DNA from: Anomaloglossus baeobatrachus | Lineage: Eukaryota; Chordata; Amphibia; Anura; Aromobatidae | Assembly (NCBI RefSeq): GCF_048569485.1 | Contig: NC_134364.1 | Location: forward strand, 127,529,408-127,593,407 | Reading direction: 5' to 3' | DNA length: 64,000 bases | Shown here: piece by piece, positions 59,265-64,000 of the stretch | How positions within the stretch are numbered: position 1 is the first letter of the stretch | Layout: every line of letters begins with the position of its first letter | Program-made: the position numbers and the translations under genes | The notes under the pieces: model-generated | The model's database searches: none | Seen by the model: only the letters and a program-made list of their open reading frames with translations | What the model was told of the DNA's origin: nothing

Positions 59265-60219
59265 GTAGGGTCAGACTGTACCAGGACATTACATAGGAGG
59301 TGACGCTGCACTGATCCTCTGCTTTATCCCCATTCCCCCATTTATCCACCCCCCCCATATGCAGTAATATTCCTGATCTCTTTATGTAGGGTCAGACTGT
59401 ACTAGGACATTACATAGGAGGTGACACTGCACTGACCCTCTGCCTTATCCCCTTTCCCCCATTTATCCACCCCCCCCACATGCGGTAATATTCCTGATCT
59501 CTATATGTAGGGTCAGACTGTACTAGGACATTACATAGGAGGTGACACTGCACTGATCCTCTGCTTTATCCCCGTTCCCCCATTTATCCCCCCCCCCACA
59601 TGCAGTAATATTCCTGATCTCTATTTGTAGGGTCAGACTGTACTAGGACATTACATAGGAGGTGACACTGCACTGATCCTCTGCTTTATCCCCGTTCCCC
59701 CATTTATCCCCCCCCCCACATGCAGTAATATTCCTGATCTCTATTTGTAGGGTCAGACTGTACTAGGACATTACATAGGAGGTGACACTGCACTGATCCT
59801 CTGCTTTATCCCCGTTCCCCCATTTATCCCCCCCCACATGCAGTAATATTCCTGATCTCTTTATGTAGGGTCAGACTGTACTAGGACATTACATAGGAGG
59901 TGACACTGCACTGATCCTCTGCTTTATCCCCGTTCGCCCATTTATCCCCCCCCCCACATGCAGTAATATTCCTGATCTCTTTATGTAGGGTCAGACTGTA
60001 CCAGGACATTACATAGGAGGTGACGCTGCACTGATCCTCTGCTTGATCCCCGTTCCCCCATTTATCTAGCCCCTCTACATGCGGTAATATTACTGATCTC
60101 TATATGTAGGGTCAGACTGTACTAGGACATTACATAGGAAGTGACACTGCACTGATCCTCTGCTTTATCCCCGTTCCCCCATTTATCCATCCCCCCCACA
60201 TGCAGTAATATTCCTGATT
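59265..60219 (+). repeat. About 120-bp tandem repeat, eight copies
   Basis: GTAGGGTCAGACTGTAC recurs at about 59265, 59386, 59507, 59627, 59747, 59865, 59985 and 60106. Each unit continues ATTACATAGGAGGTGAC, CTGCACTGATCCTCTGC, CCCCATTTATCC, a poly-C tract and GCAGTAATATTCCTGATC. Period differences of 118-121 bp come from the poly-C tract. Confidence 0.94.
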
Positions 60220-60545
60220 TGTATTTATACTTACCACTGTCACACTGCTTCCTGGTCCGCTCATTAAAGCTTATGAATATTCACTGCTTCCCCCGCCCAC
60301 CCTCTGTGACTGCGTCTGTGATTGGTTGCAGTCAGACTGCCGGTATCTGTGATTGGCTGCTCTCAAACTAGCTGTCTGGGTCCCCTAAGTGGAGTGTAAA
60401 AATAAATAATTGGAAAGATTGGTGTAGGGTCTTCTGTATTTTGATACCAGCGCAGATAAAGCAGATGGCTACAGGCCGCGGCCCCCCGCTGTCTGCTTTA
60501 TCTTGGCTGTGTAAATACGAGGGACCCTGGGCAGGTTTTTTCTAA
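60220..60545. repeat. Diverged interspersed repeat with an inverted core
   Basis: The stretch has CCAGCGCAGATAAAGCAGA followed by GTCTGCTTTATCTTGGCTG, an imperfect inverted pair around 60450-60510, flanked by AAAATAAATAATTGGAAAG and GGGACCCTGGGCAGG. I associate this arrangement with a dispersed frog repeat. Its ends are not clear and it does not code. Confidence 0.45.
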
Positions 60546-60600
60546 TCATTACACAGGTCTACAAAACAAATATTTGTTGTAATCCTCGCAGGAGACTTAA

Positions 60601-61365
60601 GGTCCAGTCACACTAAGCAACTTACCAGCGATCCCAACAACGATAGGGATCGCTGGTAAGTTGCTAGGAGGTTGCTGGTGAGATGTCACACTGCAACGCT
60701 CCAGCGATCCCACCAGCAACCTGACCTGGCAGGGATCGCTGGAGCGTCTCTACACAAGTTGTTGGTGAGCTCACCAGCAACCAGTGACAAGCCCCCAGCG
60801 CCGCGTGGAAGATGCTGCGCTTGGTAACTAAGGTAAATATCGGGTAACCAACCCAATATTTACCTTGGTTACCACCGCTCAGAGCTACACGTGCAGAGAG
60901 CAGGGAGCAGCGCACAATGCTTAGCGCTGGCTCCCTGCTCTCCTAGTTACAGCACACATCGGGTTAATTAACCCGATGTGTGCTGCAGCTACATGTGCAC
61001 AGAGCAGGAGCCGGCACTGACAGTGAGAGCGGCGGAGGCTGGTAACAAAGGTAAATATCGGGTAACCAAGGACAGGGCTTCTTGGTTACCCGATGTTTAC
61101 ATTGGTTACCAGCCTCCGCAGAAGCCGGCTCCTGCTGCCTGCACATTTAGTTGTTGCTGTCTCGCTGTCACACACAGCGATCTGTGCTTCACAGCGGGAC
61201 AGCAACAACTAAAAAATGGCCCAGGACATTCAGCAACAACCAACGACCTCACAGCAGGGGCCAGGTTGTTGCTGGATGTCACACACAGCAACATCGCTAG
61301 CAACGTCACAAAAGTTGTTCGTTAGCAGCGATGTTGCTAGCGATGTTGCTTAGTGTGACGGGGCC
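60601..61365. mobile_element. Non-autonomous TIR element, about 765 bp, TTAA at the left flank
   Basis: The left end GGTCCAGTCACACTAAGCAA (60601-60620) is matched by the reverse complement of the right end (GGCCCCGTCACACTAAGCAA). TTAA precedes the left end and TTTA follows the right end, an imperfect fit to TTAA-targeting elements. The interior includes local palindromes (GATCGCTGG/CCAGCGATC) and two copies of the GGTAAATATCGGGTAACC module (60832-60849 and 61050-61067). No transposase frame. Confidence 0.78.
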
Positions 61366-61559
61366 TTTAGTACTTTTCTGCATCATCTTTTTGTCCTGAT
61401 TATGTGTATAGTTTCTGTAGCACATAGAGTTTCCATGGAGCAGCATCATTATTATATAGGAAATATACTGGCGACATGGAGAAAACAGTAATCTACATAT
61501 CCAAAAAAAATGCTGCACCACAAAACAGTTTTATTGAACCAAAATAATTTCACCTGCAA
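61366..61559. other. Short AT-rich spacer
   Basis: Nothing recognisable; A/T-rich sequence between a TIR element and the fossil gene fragment. Confidence 0.4.
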
Positions 61560-61914
61560 AATAGAAACCAAAATCTGAGCAGAAATGAGTAGTTCTGACA
61601 TCAGACTGTGGCTGATGAGATTTTTCAGGGTTGTCCCTATATAACACCCAGCAGTGATCTGCCATCATTGAGTTCCATTACTTCACTGTCCTAGTGACAC
61701 TTCTCGCCTTGTTCATCACTTACATCCCCAAGACTGGGGGGAAGAAATCTGAATGTGACGCAAAACGTGCATTTTCAGAGCCATGCGACGTCCAAGACAC
61801 TGGCTGCATTCAGCAGTTCCTCAACTCCTTCTGGAGATTTATTTTTTCCTAAGAAATTTTCTCAGATCCACTTGAAGCCTTTCCAAGATCCCAATTCCTT
61901 ATCATTTAGAGTTC
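61560..61914 (-). pseudogene. Distal fragment of a broken multi-copy gene-family copy
   Basis: Minus-strand sequence resembles the C-terminal part of an uncharacterised protein family that I recall as occurring in many copies in insects, cnidarians and amphibians; short matches include RMALKMHVL and a DEQGEKCH segment. The copy is clearly broken. It is separated from the proximal part (62725 onward) by an inserted repeat. I do not know the family's biochemical function; its copy number suggests a mobile-element origin. It is treated here as a fossil. Confidence 0.5.
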
Positions 61915-62724
61915 TGCAGCGCCCCACGGGGCAGGTGGTTAACCTACTCGTTGCCGGGCCGATCGGGTTGGGTCAGGCGATGTCACAGGTGGCCTTGCCC
62001 GGTTGGGGAAGCAGGGTGATTGGGGAAAGTTTGTTGTGACGCCACCTGTGGTACGCGGCCAGGGAGTAGCCGCCGCTGCAGAATTCCTCACCAGGGCAGG
62101 TGTTATGGCAGCCGGGATGGTATCGTTCCCCACAGGCGGAGCGGGCCTCGGGTGGATGATGAGGGTTTTTATGCCTGTTGGCGCCTAAGCACTGGACAGC
62201 GATGCCGATAAGGGTGTAGTTTACTCACAGCTTCAATCGCCCAGTAGTACTGGTCACTGCCGTGATGGGCTCTGGTCAATCCCAGACAGGTAGGGGGGCC
62301 ACCACCGGTGTTTTAGAAGAGAAGGAGAGAGAGTCCTATTTCTAGGGTGTCCCCCTCAGCGGTTAGGTACCATGGCTCAGCTCCAGCTCCAAGCCCCAGG
62401 CCCAGTAAAGTCCAAGTTTCCGAGAGATGTCTTGTCAGAACTATGGTCCTAACAGATCTGAGTTGTGTGAGTGTGTTGAGCCTACTTCTACCCCCAAGTG
62501 GACCCTGCCCCCCAGGTAGCTGGCTTCAGTGACCAGGGAAGTCCCATGTATCGTGATGGCCACCCCCTGCATGCCCTGAGTCATCCCACCCTGTGAGAAG
62601 GCTCCTAAGCTGTATGTAGAGTGTAAATGTGGAACACCGGTGATTGTCCCCCTTCCTGAGATAGATACCGGACCTTAATTGAGGTGCAGTTCACTGTGGT
62701 GACCCGGGCCTCAGGGGTGCCACA
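61915..62724. mobile_element. LTR-like fossil inserted into the fossil gene fragment
   Basis: An 810-bp block begins TGCAGCGCCCC and ends GGGTGCCACA, so it has TG…CA ends. It interrupts sequence that is otherwise continuous in family similarity on both sides. It resembles the longer block at 50789-52982 in several places (GTGACGCCACC, GTTATGGCAGCCGGGATGG). No coding sequence for retroelement proteins. No clear target duplication was found, so solo-LTR status is tentative. Confidence 0.45.
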
Positions 62725-63815
62725 TTTCCTTCAAGCATATCATCTTTCATAAGCTCTCTGATCTGAGGACCAACAAATACCCCTTCCTTCAGTTTTGCTG
62801 GTGAAATGCTGGAGAATTTCTGTGACATGTACTAGAACCCTTGTGAATTTGTCTTTGGCTTTCACAAAGTTTTTAATCAATCCCAACTTTATATGGAGTG
62901 GAGGAAGAAGAAGTTTTGTTGGAGCAACTAAAGGATTTTGCTGAACATTGTCTGTACCTGGATCAGAGATGTTTCTCTGTCCCCAATCATGAGGAACATA
63001 ATGCTCTACTGCATTTCTACTGTCCCATAAACACAAGAAGCAGCAATATTGTGTGAAACCTCCTTGCATTCTCATCAGCAGACCAATCACCTTCACATCT
63101 CTACAGATATTCCATTGATGATGCTTATATTGTAGATTTTCATAACTTTCCTTTAGATGACATAAGCGAGTAATAGGGATTGATGGTTTCATATTTCCAT
63201 TATGAAGTAACACTGCTTTCAAACTTTTCTGGGATGAGTCAATAAACAATCGCCAAAATACTCTTGATTCAGTTCTTCAAAGAGGCCACTCACATTGTTA
63301 CAGTCCACCATTGCTCCATCAGCTGTGAAAAATTGTGTTAAAATGTTACTTCTGTTTCGGTAATAACACACTGACTTCATTATGAAGAAGATGCTTCTGT
63401 TTCAACCTAGATACAAAACGTTTGGGTTTATCTTTTGACAATGAAAGGTCTCCGATGAGATCATTTAATTCATGTTGAGTAAAGCATTTTGGCTGCTCGG
63501 CTGCTCCATCAGGTACAGACTCATCTTGACTTGAGGTCTCCATGTTTTCGCCAGTAGCTTCAGCTCCATAGTCTTCACATTCTACTTCATTTTCGTCCAA
63601 TCCAGACAACGATCATACAGGAACTGGCAAGGTCCCATCATGTGGAACTGGCCTAATCGCAGATTCAGGTTCAGGATAATTAATCTTATATTTGTTCTTT
63701 GTAGAAAAGCCCTTCAGTTTGGCAAAACACTAGTAGCAGTCATCACTATGATTGTTGGGTTCTCTCCACATCATGGGATAGCATAGCCATTTTCCTCATA
63801 TTCAACCCCTCATCC
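62725..63815 (-). pseudogene. Proximal fragment of a broken multi-copy gene-family copy
   Basis: Read on the minus strand, from about 63815 downwards, this has the N-terminal and central parts of the same uncharacterised multi-copy family: an MMWREPNNHSDDCY start region, an FTQHELNDLIGDLSLSK segment, then FIDSSQKSLKAVLLHNGN, a CCFLCLWDSR cysteine motif and LPPLHIKLGLIKNFVKA. These blocks are typical of the family as I remember it. The copy is broken in a few places and is not a functional gene. Its class (transposase-derived or other) is not established from sequence alone. Confidence 0.6.
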
Positions 63816-64000
63816 CTCATGAAGACCATTTGAACAACTTGACCATATCACATGAGGGACCCAGTATACATTGAAAATGCAGAAATAACGTAATAACAAA
63901 AATACTTCTATCTCAGAAACTTTGTGATAGAGCAAAAGTAAGCAGATTTTTGGAACCAGCACATCAAACTCCATAAAACAGACATATTATCTTTGCTGAT
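63816..64000. other. Window end, possibly upstream part of the fossil copy
   Basis: A/T-rich sequence in which no further family block could be recognised with confidence. The fossil copy may continue beyond the window. Confidence 0.35.

Overview
The window looks like vertebrate nuclear DNA, most probably from an anuran amphibian. It holds one recognisable host gene, split into 14 coding exons with GT/AG introns and encoding the chaperonin subunit CCT3. Around it lie very long tandem arrays and many short terminal-inverted-repeat (TIR) elements and interspersed repeats of kinds I associate with frogs. That species call is an inference. No bacterial gene, operon, CRISPR array, tRNA or rRNA was found.

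Layout. 1-34549 is one continuous satellite array with a 37-bp unit (roughly 930 units). It is organised into higher-order blocks: a near-perfect 3303-bp tandem duplication at about 1.47-8.1 kb, and 4.8/3.7-kb blocks repeated between about 12.3 and 25.4 kb. 34550-34729 is a short unique spacer, and 34730-35216 is an 11-copy 44-bp minisatellite. 35255-40800 is CCT3 on the minus strand: poly(A) signal at 35277, stop at 35464, start at 40792. Intron 13 is a poly-G minisatellite. 40793-41250 is a TATA-less promoter with CCAAT, GC-box, ETS, NRF1 and two ZNF143-type motifs. 41263-47747 is a second array with an exactly 50-bp unit (about 130 units, no net length change). 47748-64000 is a repeat-rich tract: nested TIR elements, two LTR-like fossils, a Tc1-type miniature element, a foldback-like element, several minisatellites, and a broken copy of a multi-copy gene family of unknown class that was split by a later insertion.

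How it fits together. A single-copy housekeeping gene sits between two large, young tandem arrays that start within 0.7 kb of its 3' end and 0.5 kb of its start codon. Each 37-bp unit carries a sequence matching 14 of 15 positions of the CTCF core consensus as I recall it, always in the same orientation and pointing towards CCT3. This is the most interesting signal in the window. The enormous open frames across both arrays are a consequence of stop-free repeat units whose length is not a multiple of three; I do not consider them genes. The CCT3 reading frame is interrupted in exons 10 and 12 by a few surplus bases. With every splice site intact, this looks more like assembly error than gene death.
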